Assembly (NCBI GenBank): GCA_035656415.1
Contig: DASRSM010000019.1
Span: 1-9,131 of the forward strand
DNA: 9,131 nucleotides
Source: JAFAHZ01 sp035656415
GTDB taxonomy: Bacteria; Vulcanimicrobiota; Vulcanimicrobiia; Vulcanimicrobiales; Vulcanimicrobiaceae
Direction of reading: 5' to 3'
In this document: piece by piece, positions 1 through 6,316 of the stretch
Position numbering within the stretch: the stretch's first letter is position 1
Layout: each line of letters starts with the position of its first letter
The notes under the pieces: generated by a model
The model's database searches: none
Told to the model about the DNA's origin: nothing
What the model saw: only the letters and a program-made list of their open reading frames with translations
Translations under genes and position numbers: made by a program

Positions 1-417
1 GCGCTGACCGAGTGTCGCGAAACGCTGGAGTCCGAGACGTTTCAAGAGGCGCGGTATTTCGTGTTTATCACGTTGCCCGAGCTTTTGAAAGATCCCGAAA
101 CTCGCGTAAAACTTGCCGCCCCGGTCTTTCCCAAAGAGCTGCGCCCCGCGGGGTACGTTGCTAACTTCTTCGAGTCGATGGGCGCGTTCGTGCGCTTCAA
201 CATTATCGACCGGACCATCGCGTGCGACCTATGGTGCGGTGTGGTTCTCGCCAGCTGGGAGGCGCTGGTTCCCGTCACCCGCATTCGCCGGCGCAGCGAC
301 CCGGGCGTTTGGGAGAACTTCGAGTACCTAGCGGTCCTTTCAAAGCAGTTTATGGAGCGGTCGCCGTCATCGTACCCGCCCGGAATGCCCCGAATGATCG
401 TAGAGGCTGACGATTGA
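1..417 (+). CDS. DUF4760-like protein, 3' part only
   Basis: The reading frame is open from the first base of the window to a TGA at 415-417, so the gene starts upstream and only its last 138 residues are seen. A GTG at 61 is in frame, but the frame continues through it with plausible protein (a run ending EARYFVF), so it is unlikely to be the true start. The visible part is alpha-helical and rich in aromatic residues, with blocks such as YVANFFESMGAFVR and VWENFEYLAVLSKQF. This resembles the short helical DUF4760 family, where an NFxE motif is followed by a W-containing helix; the assignment is from memory of the family pattern. There is no signal peptide or obvious membrane segment in the visible part. 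Its function is unknown. The stop codon overlaps the start of the DNA glycosylase gene by 4 bp (TTGA), which suggests co-transcription and translational coupling. Confidence 0.75.
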   Translation, partial: ALTECRETLESETFQEARYFVFITLPELLKDPETRVKLAAPVFPKELRPAGYVANFFESMGAFVRFNIIDRTIACDLWCGVVLASWEALVPVTRIRRRSDPGVWENFEYLAVLSKQFMERSPSSYPPGMPRMIVEADD

Positions 418-1298
418 AGCTCACGGCCCTTCCGGTCCGCGCGCCTTTTCGTCTCGATCTCACGACGGACGCGCTGCGCCGTCTCGCCGCCAACGTCGTC
501 GACGTCGTCGACGTCGGAACGTACTATCGCGCGTTTGCCGACGACCGAGGAACCGCGGTCGTCGCGATTCGCCAGCACGATGCGGGATCGATCGACGTCC
601 GTTCGGCCGGCGACGCAGAGCGTTTCGTTCCGGTGCTTGCTCGGATGCTCGGCGCACAAGCGGATTTAACGCAATGGTACGAACGCAGCGCGCGCATTAC
701 GTGGGTGCATCGCTTAGCGGTAGCGTTCGCGGGCGTGAAGCCGCCGCGCTATGCGACGCTATGGGAGGCGTGCGCGCACGCGATCGTTTTCCAGCAAATC
801 TCTATCCATGCGGCGGGATCGATTATGCGGCGTACGATCGAGGCGCTCGGGACGCCGGTGACGGTAGGCAAGGTACGGTGCATCCCGTTTCCGCCGCCGC
901 AGTGCTGGTTGGCGGCAAGCGAGGAGCAGTTGCGAACCGCCGGATTGTCGCGCAATAAGGTCGCGCACCTGCGCTCGGTGGCGGCTGCGTTTGCCGAAGG
1001 CGACATCGACGAAGCGGAATTGGAACGACTACCGACACGCGAAGCTGCCGAGAAGCTGTGCACGATCCGCGGTATCGGTCCTTGGAGCGCCGCCGTCATC
1101 TTGCTGCGCGGGATGGGCCGGCTCGATACGTTTCCGCTGCGCGATTCCGGCGTAGCGCGCAGCGTCACGTTGTTGGCCGGTGAGGGCGTCGACCTCGATT
1201 TCGTGCTCGAAACGCTCGGCCCGGCGCGCGGCATGCTCTATTATCACCTGCTCCTAGGGCGGCTGCGCAACCTTTCCCCCGACGCCCCCGGTCCGTAG
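414..1298 (+). CDS. AlkA-like DNA-3-methyladenine glycosylase (HhH-GPD family)
   Basis: This 294-residue protein should excise alkylated bases from DNA as the first step of base excision repair in the cytoplasm. Residues 1-90 look like an AlkA-type N-terminal domain. Residues 115-285 are the helix-hairpin-helix glycosylase fold, beginning TLWEACAHAIVFQQIS (115-130). The hairpin is at about 212-231 with the TIRGIGPWSA core. The expected catalytic aspartate is D244 in TFPLRDSG, which lines up with D238 of E. coli AlkA in an equivalent FLPDD block. There are no four C-terminal cysteines, so it is not an iron-sulfur MutY/Nth enzyme. The TTG start at 414 is chosen because AGAGG at 402-406 lies 7 nt upstream and the start overlaps the previous stop. 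The pirin gene follows after 4 bp. The exact substrate (3-methyladenine or a broader range) cannot be read from sequence. Confidence 0.88.
   Translation: MKLTALPVRAPFRLDLTTDALRRLAANVVDVVDVGTYYRAFADDRGTAVVAIRQHDAGSIDVRSAGDAERFVPVLARMLGAQADLTQWYERSARITWVHRLAVAFAGVKPPRYATLWEACAHAIVFQQISIHAAGSIMRRTIEALGTPVTVGKVRCIPFPPPQCWLAASEEQLRTAGLSRNKVAHLRSVAAAFAEGDIDEAELERLPTREAAEKLCTIRGIGPWSAAVILLRGMGRLDTFPLRDSGVARSVTLLAGEGVDLDFVLETLGPARGMLYYHLLLGRLRNLSPDAPGP
493..517 (+). repeat. Short 9-bp tandem repeat inside the glycosylase gene
   Basis: The unit ACGTCGTCG occurs twice in full and then as a partial copy (ACGTCGG), giving about 2.8 copies in frame. It encodes the repetitive peptide N-VVD-VVD-VG at residues 27-35. 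The unit is a multiple of three, so copy-number change would alter protein length without a frameshift. It is probably a codon-use coincidence in a GTC/GAC-rich genome and not a regulatory element. Confidence 0.6.
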
Positions 1299-1302
1299 GA
1301 TC

Positions 1303-2025
1303 ATGGCTGCGGTTACCTCCCCCGTCTTTGCAATTCAGCGCTCCGGCGAGCGGGCGTTCTTCGACCACGACTGGCTCAAGACGTATCACTCGTTCAGCTT
1401 CTCTGAGTATCACGATCCCGATAACGAGAATTGGGGCGCGCTGCGCGTTTTCAACGACGACTGCGTCGCGGGAGGAGCCGGATTTCCGCCACATGCCCAC
1501 CGCGACATGGAGATCGTCACGTACGTGCTCTCCGGCGAGCTCGCGCATCGCGACAGCATGGGCAACCACGGCGTCGTCGGGCCCGGCGGCGTGCAGTTCA
1601 TGAGCGCCGGCACGGGCGTGCGCCATAGCGAGTTCAACAACAAAGCCGACGAGACGCTGCACTTCGTGCAGATGTGGGTGCTGCCCGGAAAGCTCGGTAC
1701 GGTTCCTTCGTACGGTCAACGCGATTTCAGCGTCGACGACCGCCGCAATACGTGGTTGACGATCGTGAGCGGTGACCCAGGCGTCGATGCGCCGATCCCG
1801 ATCACGCAGAAGGCGACGTTCTCCGTCGCACGGCTGGAGAACGGGAGCCTGCTCAAGGAGTTTGCGCCGAAGCGCTACGGCTTTCTCTTCGTCGCCGATG
1901 GAAACGTCGAAGTCAACGGCGAGGCGCTCAAAGCCGGGGATGCAGTGCGCCTTTTCGACGTCGAGCGCCTGGCAATCAAGGGCTCCGGCGAACTCGTCCT
2001 CTGGGATCTCCCGGCGGTCGCGTAA
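1303..2025 (+). CDS. Pirin family protein (YhhW-type bicupin)
   Basis: This 240-residue protein has the full length and block order of E. coli YhhW: a WHTFSF-like motif (here YHSFSFSEYHDP, 28-39), ALRVFNDD (46-53), HAHRDMEIVTYVLSGELAH (64-82), DSMGN (84-88), the SAGTGVRHSE block (101-110), and a C-terminal LWDLP. The N-terminal cupin keeps all four metal ligands expected in pirins: H64, H66, H108 and E110. Bacterial members such as YhhW have quercetin 2,3-dioxygenase activity in vitro, while their physiological role is generally unclear; links to oxidative or electrophile stress are often proposed. The ATG at 1303 follows the glycosylase stop by 4 bp. AGGA at 1297-1300 is close to it (2 nt spacing), so translation may rely on re-initiation. 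It is probably in one operon with the DNA repair gene and possibly with the sigma factor gene 34 bp downstream. Confidence 0.92.
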   Translation: MAAVTSPVFAIQRSGERAFFDHDWLKTYHSFSFSEYHDPDNENWGALRVFNDDCVAGGAGFPPHAHRDMEIVTYVLSGELAHRDSMGNHGVVGPGGVQFMSAGTGVRHSEFNNKADETLHFVQMWVLPGKLGTVPSYGQRDFSVDDRRNTWLTIVSGDPGVDAPIPITQKATFSVARLENGSLLKEFAPKRYGFLFVADGNVEVNGEALKAGDAVRLFDVERLAIKGSGELVLWDLPAVA

Positions 2026-2027
2026 CC

Positions 2028-2055
2028 AACACTTAGCCGGCGCCGTGCGTCTATA
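2028..2055 (+). promoter_or_regulatory. Candidate ECF-type promoter before the sigma factor gene
   Basis: In the 34 bp gap after the pirin gene, AAC at 2028-2030 and CGTC at 2048-2051 are 17 bp apart. This resembles the AAC...CGTC core of many ECF promoters. The CGTC runs into CTATAG, which also resembles a sigma-70 -10 box. Either reading places the transcription start at or within a few bases of the ATG at 2060. Autoregulation of an ECF sigma gene would be typical, but the match is short and could be chance. Confidence 0.28.
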
Positions 2056-2059
2056 GGGC

Positions 2060-2605
2060 ATGGCGCTTTCTATTGATCCCGCGCTCGTAACGGCGGCGAG
2101 AAGCGACGACGTATCGCTCGAACTGCTGATCGTTGCCGTCTGGCCCGAAGCGTACCGCCTCGCCGCGAGCATATTACGCGATCGCACGCTCGCTGAGGAC
2201 GTCGCTCAGGAAGCCTGCGCCACGATGGCGCGTTCGCTAGACGGACTCAAAGATGTAAAGACGTTCTCGCCGTGGTTCTACCGAATCGTCAGCAACTACG
2301 CGATCGGCGCTGCTCGCCGGCGCAGGCCGACGGTTTCGATAGACGCGGTCTCGGAGTGCAGCACGCAGTTCGATTCAAGCGACGCGCTCGACTTGTACGA
2401 TGCGCTGGCGGCGCTGCCAATCGATCAGCGTGCAGCGCTCGTGCTGCACTATTACGCCGGACTCAATAGTTTCGATATCGCGGCCGTTTTGGGCGTTGCC
2501 GCTCCGACCGTTCGATTCCGAATTATGCTCGCGCGGCGCGCGCTTGCGAAAGCGCTTTCACAACCGAGTTCGACTTCCGATGAGGTACTTTCACATGTAC
2601 GGTGA
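2060..2605 (+). CDS. ECF-type RNA polymerase sigma factor
   Basis: This 181-residue protein has the two-domain layout of extracytoplasmic function sigma factors. Sigma region 2 lies at about 22-89, with RDRTLAEDVAQEA at 40-52 and the promoter-melting/-10 segment FSPWFYRIVSNYAIGAARRR at 69-88. Sigma region 4 lies at about 112-165, with LYDALAALPIDQRAALVLHY, a helix-turn-helix NSFDIAAVLGVAAPTVRFRI and ARRALAKAL. No sigma-1 or sigma-3 domain is present, as expected for the class. The following gene starts inside its last codons and encodes a single-pass membrane protein, the usual anti-sigma arrangement. No convincing Shine-Dalgarno precedes the ATG at 2060 (only GGG one base away). This may mean a leaderless transcript or coupling to the pirin gene. 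Its target genes are unknown; the adjacent glycosylase and pirin genes are natural candidates. Confidence 0.92.
   Translation: MALSIDPALVTAARSDDVSLELLIVAVWPEAYRLAASILRDRTLAEDVAQEACATMARSLDGLKDVKTFSPWFYRIVSNYAIGAARRRRPTVSIDAVSECSTQFDSSDALDLYDALAALPIDQRAALVLHYYAGLNSFDIAAVLGVAAPTVRFRIMLARRALAKALSQPSSTSDEVLSHVR
2582..2586 (+). promoter_or_regulatory. Ribosome binding site deciding the anti-sigma start
   Basis: GAGGT lies 8 nt before the ATG at 2595, which is good Shine-Dalgarno spacing. An alternative in-frame ATG at 2580 overlaps this motif and has no site of its own. The motif is inside the sigma coding sequence, so the ribosome translating the sigma gene would pass through it. Confidence 0.65.
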
Positions 2606-3365
2606 CGCCCGGCTTTCTGCCGCTATGGAGTCGATGCTGGGCGGCACCGACGCGCCGCCGGCACCGATGTCCGCGATCCGCGTTCGCATGGCTGCGCCGA
2701 TCGTGCCGGCGGCTCGACGCTCCAATCACGTCGCGCGATACGCGTTAGCCGCGGCGGCAGCGATCGTACTGTTCTTCGCGATTTTTCCGAAGGCATCGCT
2801 TGCATTGTTCGAACGCATCGTGGTCAATAGCTACGCCGCGGCGCACCGTCTCATGGACTGGACGCCGCCGCCACCGCCGCCGAAGGCGCTCGACGAAGCG
2901 CAAAGGTCGCAGCAGCTCTCCCTGGCCGCCGCACAAGCCAAGGTGGACTTCACGATCGTTCCTCCGGCAGGCTTACCGCCCGACGCGGTTTTCACCGGCA
3001 TCGACACGATGCCCGCGCTCATCTACGACAAAGCCAAACGCGTATGGTCTAAGTCTGCGCCGGCGCTGCAATTCGATTACAAACGTTCCGGAGGCCGTAC
3101 GTTCTCGATCTCAGCCGAGAAGGACGATCCCAGGACTGGTCCCTACGGAAAATACATGTGGCACGTCGACGACTTGCCCGGAGGGAAGGTTGCGATGACG
3201 AAGCATGCCCGCTTCATTTGGAAAAATGGCGATCAGATGATGTCCGCAATCGAGGATGACGGGATCTCTGCAGCCGAGATCCTGGCGATCCGTGCGGCTA
3301 TGCACGGGCACGACATCGCACATGACGCGCGCGAGACCGTCGTGAAGCGGTACCGGCTTCCCTAG
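2595..3365 (+). CDS. Putative membrane-anchored anti-sigma factor
   Basis: This 256-residue protein has a short cytoplasmic N-terminus (1-46), one hydrophobic segment (about 47-66, ARYALAAAAAIVLFFAIFP) and a long exported part. The exported part has a six-proline run at 91-96, then a globular region at about 105-256. The C-terminal block with ARFIWKNGDQMMSAIEDDG followed by ISAAEILAIRAAM resembles DUF4367-type sensor domains of other anti-sigma proteins. The assignment rests mainly on its 11 bp overlap with the ECF sigma gene and on topology. The N-terminus lacks the HxxxCxxC motif of zinc anti-sigma domains, so the sigma-binding part would be non-canonical. The start at 2595 is chosen for the GAGGT site; using the ATG at 2580 would add five residues. 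It could instead be an unrelated membrane protein co-translated with the sigma factor. Confidence 0.72.
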   Translation: MYGDARLSAAMESMLGGTDAPPAPMSAIRVRMAAPIVPAARRSNHVARYALAAAAAIVLFFAIFPKASLALFERIVVNSYAAAHRLMDWTPPPPPPKALDEAQRSQQLSLAAAQAKVDFTIVPPAGLPPDAVFTGIDTMPALIYDKAKRVWSKSAPALQFDYKRSGGRTFSISAEKDDPRTGPYGKYMWHVDDLPGGKVAMTKHARFIWKNGDQMMSAIEDDGISAAEILAIRAAMHGHDIAHDARETVVKRYRLP

Positions 3366-3372
3366 AACGGGC

Positions 3373-3396
3373 GCGCCTGACTATACCCAGTCGCGC
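3373..3396. terminator. Possible weak hairpin at the convergent gene ends
   Basis: GACT (3379-3382) and AGTC (3389-3392) flank a six-base loop. The stem can be extended by GCGC (3373-3376) pairing with GCGC (3393-3396) across a two-base bulge. It overlaps the last codons of the minus-strand protease gene and lies just past the anti-sigma stop. No T tract follows on either strand, so it is a poor match to an intrinsic terminator. Confidence 0.2.
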
Positions 3397-5234
3397 AGCG
3401 TCACCGTAACTGTCCGCGTCGTGCCGTCCTTCGCCGCAACCTGCAGGTGGAGGACGGTTCCGGCCGACCCGTTGATCGCGTCGCGCGCTTCCTGCAGCGT
3501 AGCCGGCGTTCCGTCGATCGAAACGATCGAGTCGCCCTTCACGAGCCCGGCTTCGGCTGCCGGCGTTCCCGGACGCACGTCGTAGACGAGGACCTTTCCG
3601 CCGTTGGTGATCAGGAAAAGACCGGCGCGCTCGTAAGCGTCGCGCGCCGCAAGGCCTGCGTTCGGCTGCAGCGACATCATCTGTTTGCCGTAGTCGAACG
3701 TGACCGTGAAGCGCTTCCAAACGTTACCGCCCACGTTGGCTGCAAGGAACGGCGAGGCGAAGAAGCCGCCCGTCTGCGTCGAGTAGTCCGCGATGATATC
3801 GTTGAGCGTAAACGTTCCAACTTGCAGCGATGAAAGCCGCCCCAGCATGCCTTTAGCACCGCCGCCCACGCCGAATCCGTTGACGCCTTCCGCAGTGCGC
3901 GTCGCCGGAACGACTTGCGGATGCGCGGCCACGAAGGGTCCGAGCAACGTAATCGAGTCGCGCGCGCCGGTGTCGACGGCACAACGCGCCGCGACGCCGT
4001 CGATGCCGCAGGCAAACTGCGGTTGCGTTCCGCCGAAAACGAACGGCAACACGTCGGCGCCCGCCGGCGGCTGCGCGCCCGGCATGGTGAGCACGACCTT
4101 GCGATTCGCGTAGTCGAACGTCGTGATGAAGCGTGCGAGCACTTCGAATCCGATCAGCCCGTCGACGTGCTGGCCCGCCGATACGCCGAAGCCTTGACGA
4201 ATGGGGACCACCGCGAAAATTTGATCGTGCAGAATGGCGTCGCCGACGCCGAGCGAGTCGACTTTGGCGAAGCTGAACGACTCCGTGGCCGAACCGGCAC
4301 CGGAACCTTGGAAGGAGCCTTTTGCGCGTACGCCGATCTCTTGCGCGACGGCTGGATCGATGACGTTACTGCCGCCGGTGTCGAAGATGAAGCGATATGG
4401 TCCCTTGCCGTCGAGCATCACGTTGAGATAAACGTGATTGTCGACCAGCTCGATGGGGATCGTCGTCGACGCGCCGCCGCCGGTCATCGAAAAATCCTGG
4501 ACGTTCGATGCCGGCTTGGCGACGGCGGACTCGTCATTAGCGACAATCTTCGCCGAAGTAACGTGTACGTCTGACGAGTTACCTTGCGTTGATTCCGAGT
4601 GCGTGCGGTACGGAACCATCAAGCCGCCGGCGCGCCGGTAATCCGAAAGCGTGGTGACGTACTGAACCGGTCCGATTGCCACGACGTAACGCACGGGCAG
4701 GTGAGTAGCCGCGTCGATCCAGACCTGCATCGGCAGTTGCGAGTGCGGCGGCGCTACCGAAAGTACCGCGTACCGATGTCCGCCGTCGTTTTTGTAGCCG
4801 CCCCAGGTGACGGGCGCTCCTCCGGAGCCGCGCGTGAAGAGCGTATCGTTGAAACCGTACGCCGAATCGATCTCTTGCGAAATGCCGCCCTCGCTGCCGT
4901 CGACCCAAACCAGGCCCGACTGATCCTGGTTCCACGCAACCGAACCGTCGTATCCGTCGGCCTGAACGGTCGGCGGCAGCGACGAGCGCTCCGCGAAATT
5001 TACGCCGCCGACCTGGCCCCCGGACGTGCCGGTTCCCCTGAGACCGTTGGCCGCAACGGTACCCGCCATCTGCAGCGTCCCGCCGCGATCGAGTGCTGCG
5101 GCGCCGAGCGTCGCCCGCGTCTGCTGCAGCGTACGTGCAACCTCGCCGGCTCCCCCGGGAGTCTGGGCTGCAGCCGGAAGGGTAAAAGAAGCGGCGGCGG
5201 CACACGCCGCAACGGCGATTGCAAATCGATTCAT
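3381..5234 (-). CDS. Secreted aspartyl protease-like protein with two retropepsin units and a PDZ domain
   Basis: This 617-residue protein begins with a Sec-type signal peptide (MNRF, hydrophobic 5-21, probable cleavage after an AAA-type site near residue 23), so it should act outside the cytoplasmic membrane. Residues 30-235 form a beta-rich region with LolA/RseB-like character (my inference). Two retropepsin-like units follow: the first with FIFDTGGSN (catalytic-type D285-T-G) and DGLIGFEVL at 358-366, the second with AVDTGARDS (D421-T-G) and a less typical closing segment near 500-509. Residues about 530-612 are a PDZ domain, with VYDVRPGTPAAEAGLVKGD and IVSIDG, which probably recognises a protein C-terminus. 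Tandem DTG units in one chain could give an intramolecular pseudo-dimeric active site as in pepsins. Peptidase activity is not proven, and some relatives may be binding proteins. The ATG at 5234 starts exactly at the signal peptide. The gene is divergent from the UBP gene. Confidence 0.87.
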   Translation of the reverse strand: MNRFAIAVAACAAAASFTLPAAAQTPGGAGEVARTLQQTRATLGAAALDRGGTLQMAGTVAANGLRGTGTSGGQVGGVNFAERSSLPPTVQADGYDGSVAWNQDQSGLVWVDGSEGGISQEIDSAYGFNDTLFTRGSGGAPVTWGGYKNDGGHRYAVLSVAPPHSQLPMQVWIDAATHLPVRYVVAIGPVQYVTTLSDYRRAGGLMVPYRTHSESTQGNSSDVHVTSAKIVANDESAVAKPASNVQDFSMTGGGASTTIPIELVDNHVYLNVMLDGKGPYRFIFDTGGSNVIDPAVAQEIGVRAKGSFQGSGAGSATESFSFAKVDSLGVGDAILHDQIFAVVPIRQGFGVSAGQHVDGLIGFEVLARFITTFDYANRKVVLTMPGAQPPAGADVLPFVFGGTQPQFACGIDGVAARCAVDTGARDSITLLGPFVAAHPQVVPATRTAEGVNGFGVGGGAKGMLGRLSSLQVGTFTLNDIIADYSTQTGGFFASPFLAANVGGNVWKRFTVTFDYGKQMMSLQPNAGLAARDAYERAGLFLITNGGKVLVYDVRPGTPAAEAGLVKGDSIVSIDGTPATLQEARDAINGSAGTVLHLQVAAKDGTTRTVTVTLRDWV

Positions 5235-5246
5235 GGCCTCTATACG
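5219..5246 (+). promoter_or_regulatory. Candidate sigma-70-like promoter for the UBP gene, with a bidirectional -10
   Basis: On the + strand, TTGCAA at 5219-5224 and TATACG at 5241-5246 are separated by 16 bp. This would start transcription near 5253, just before the ribosome site of the UBP gene. The same TATA core read on the minus strand gives TATAGA (5244 to 5239), four bases before the protease ATG. No good -35 is seen for the minus direction. The two genes share only 35 bp between starts, so overlapping promoters are expected. Confidence 0.35.
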
Positions 5247-5269
5247 GGACGGCGAAGGGAGTTGTTTCG

Positions 5270-5524
5270 ATGGAATGCGAGCATATTAGCGAAGCCGGCG
5301 ATCCGGCTCCGCGCACGCCCCAAGGCTGCGAAGAGTGCCTGAAGACCGGCGATTCGTGGGTGCACTTGCGTCTCTGTCTGACCTGCGGTCACGTCGGATG
5401 CTGCGACGACTCGAAGAACAAGCACGCGACCAAACATTACCACGCGACGCACCATCCGGTGATCCGGTCGTTCCAACCCGGCGAAGATTGGCGCTGGTGC
5501 TACGTTGACGAGGTGATGGCGTAG
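5270..5524 (+). CDS. UBP-type zinc finger domain protein
   Basis: This 84-residue protein is essentially one UBP (ubiquitin-specific protease-type) zinc finger. Likely metal ligands are C3/H5, C20-x2-C23, C36-x2-C39, C44 (or C45), and histidines among H52, H56, H58 and H62. The core LRLCLTCGHVGCCD with HATKHYHATHHPV and WRWCYVDE is very typical of stand-alone bacterial members. In eukaryotes this fold binds the free C-terminus of ubiquitin; the ligand in bacteria is not established to my knowledge. There is no signal peptide, so it should be cytoplasmic. The ATG at 5270 is preferred over an in-frame ATG at 5219 because GGGAG (5257-5261) sits 8 nt upstream and conserved sequence begins here; the earlier start would overlap the protease signal peptide. 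Its stop TAG directly abuts the permease stop on the other strand. Confidence 0.9.
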   Translation: MECEHISEAGDPAPRTPQGCEECLKTGDSWVHLRLCLTCGHVGCCDDSKNKHATKHYHATHHPVIRSFQPGEDWRWCYVDEVMA

Positions 5525-6316
5525 CTATCCGCCCTGGATCACGACCTTGCGCGAAGCGGCCTGCCAGACGAACGACGAGAGACCGGCGAACAGTGCCAGC
5601 CACATCAGCTGCACGCCGAAGCTCGCAAGCCATTGACTCTGCGGAATGATACCGACGTAGATCAGCAGCGGCGTGGAGTAAATCGCCGCGAACGGCAACG
5701 CGAAGACGATGCGCCCGAGAAGTCCCGGAAAGAACGTCAGCGGAATGATCTGTCCGGAGAGTAGATCCGACGCCCAACGCACGATGAGCTGAATCGCAAA
5801 CGTTTCGAGCGTCCAAAACACGATCGAGTTCATCAGGAAGTTGAGGAAGAAGTTCACGCAGTAGCCGATCGCAAACGAAACTAAGAACGCGCCGAACGTT
5901 GCGGGCGCAGGCACGTCGATGTGTACGAGCAGCAACGCGAAGACCAGCGATGGAATCACCAGCAGTGCGTGCAGCAGCGTCTGCCCGATCCCGTCGCTGA
6001 AAAAGTACAGCGGCAAGCTGATCGGCTTCATCAAGTCCGTCGCGATCGTTCCCTCGCGCACTTTCTCGCGAATCATGCGCGTGCCGTCGACTTCGAGGAT
6101 CAGCGACATCAGCATCGCGACCGTGGCGTAGGTGATCATGCCGTGCAGCGGCAGGTTGACCGGCGCGATGTTTTGGGCGTAGAGCGCGGTCCAGAGCGAG
6201 CGCAGAATGTAAACCCGCAACACCAGCGAGCCGACCTCGGTGAGCACCTCCATGCGGTACGTCGCTTCGCGTGCGAACGCTTTGCGCGCGAACTCGACGT
6301 ATGGCTCGAAGTTCAT
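5525..6316 (-). CDS. ABC-2 family transporter permease (COG4587-like)
   Basis: This 263-residue integral membrane protein has about six hydrophobic segments, roughly at 28-46, 58-75, 112-132, 139-168, 188-220 and 228-250. The conserved loop IREKVREGTIATDLMKPIS (82-100) and the C-terminal end RKVVIQGG are typical of the COG4587 permease, which works with a COG4586 ATPase and a second COG3694 permease in an uncharacterised exporter family. The matching ATPase is 1.4 kb upstream on the same strand, but three genes intervene and no COG3694 partner is in the window. The ATG overlaps the preceding small gene by 4 bp (ATGA), and no strong ribosome site is seen, so translation is probably coupled. 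Substrate is unknown; neighbours give no clear hint of drug, polysaccharide or lipid export. Confidence 0.87.
   Translation of the reverse strand: MNFEPYVEFARKAFAREATYRMEVLTEVGSLVLRVYILRSLWTALYAQNIAPVNLPLHGMITYATVAMLMSLILEVDGTRMIREKVREGTIATDLMKPISLPLYFFSDGIGQTLLHALLVIPSLVFALLLVHIDVPAPATFGAFLVSFAIGYCVNFFLNFLMNSIVFWTLETFAIQLIVRWASDLLSGQIIPLTFFPGLLGRIVFALPFAAIYSTPLLIYVGIIPQSQWLASFGVQLMWLALFAGLSSFVWQAASRKVVIQGG

Noticed and set aside
42..659. Minus-strand 205-codon frame across the DUF4760-like end and glycosylase start
   Set aside because: It is opposite two genes with a coherent overlap and ribosome site; the translation is Arg/Ser-rich without domain features.
1165..2187. Long minus-strand open frame of 340 codons opposite the pirin and glycosylase genes
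   Set aside because: The translation is low-complexity, Arg/Ala/His-rich and matches no family, while the + strand holds clear full-length pirin and glycosylase proteins. Long antisense frames are common in GC-rich genes.
5219..5269. Longer UBP protein starting at ATG 5219
   Set aside because: The extra 17 residues overlap the protease signal peptide region and have no family match; the ATG at 5270 has a well-placed GGGAG.
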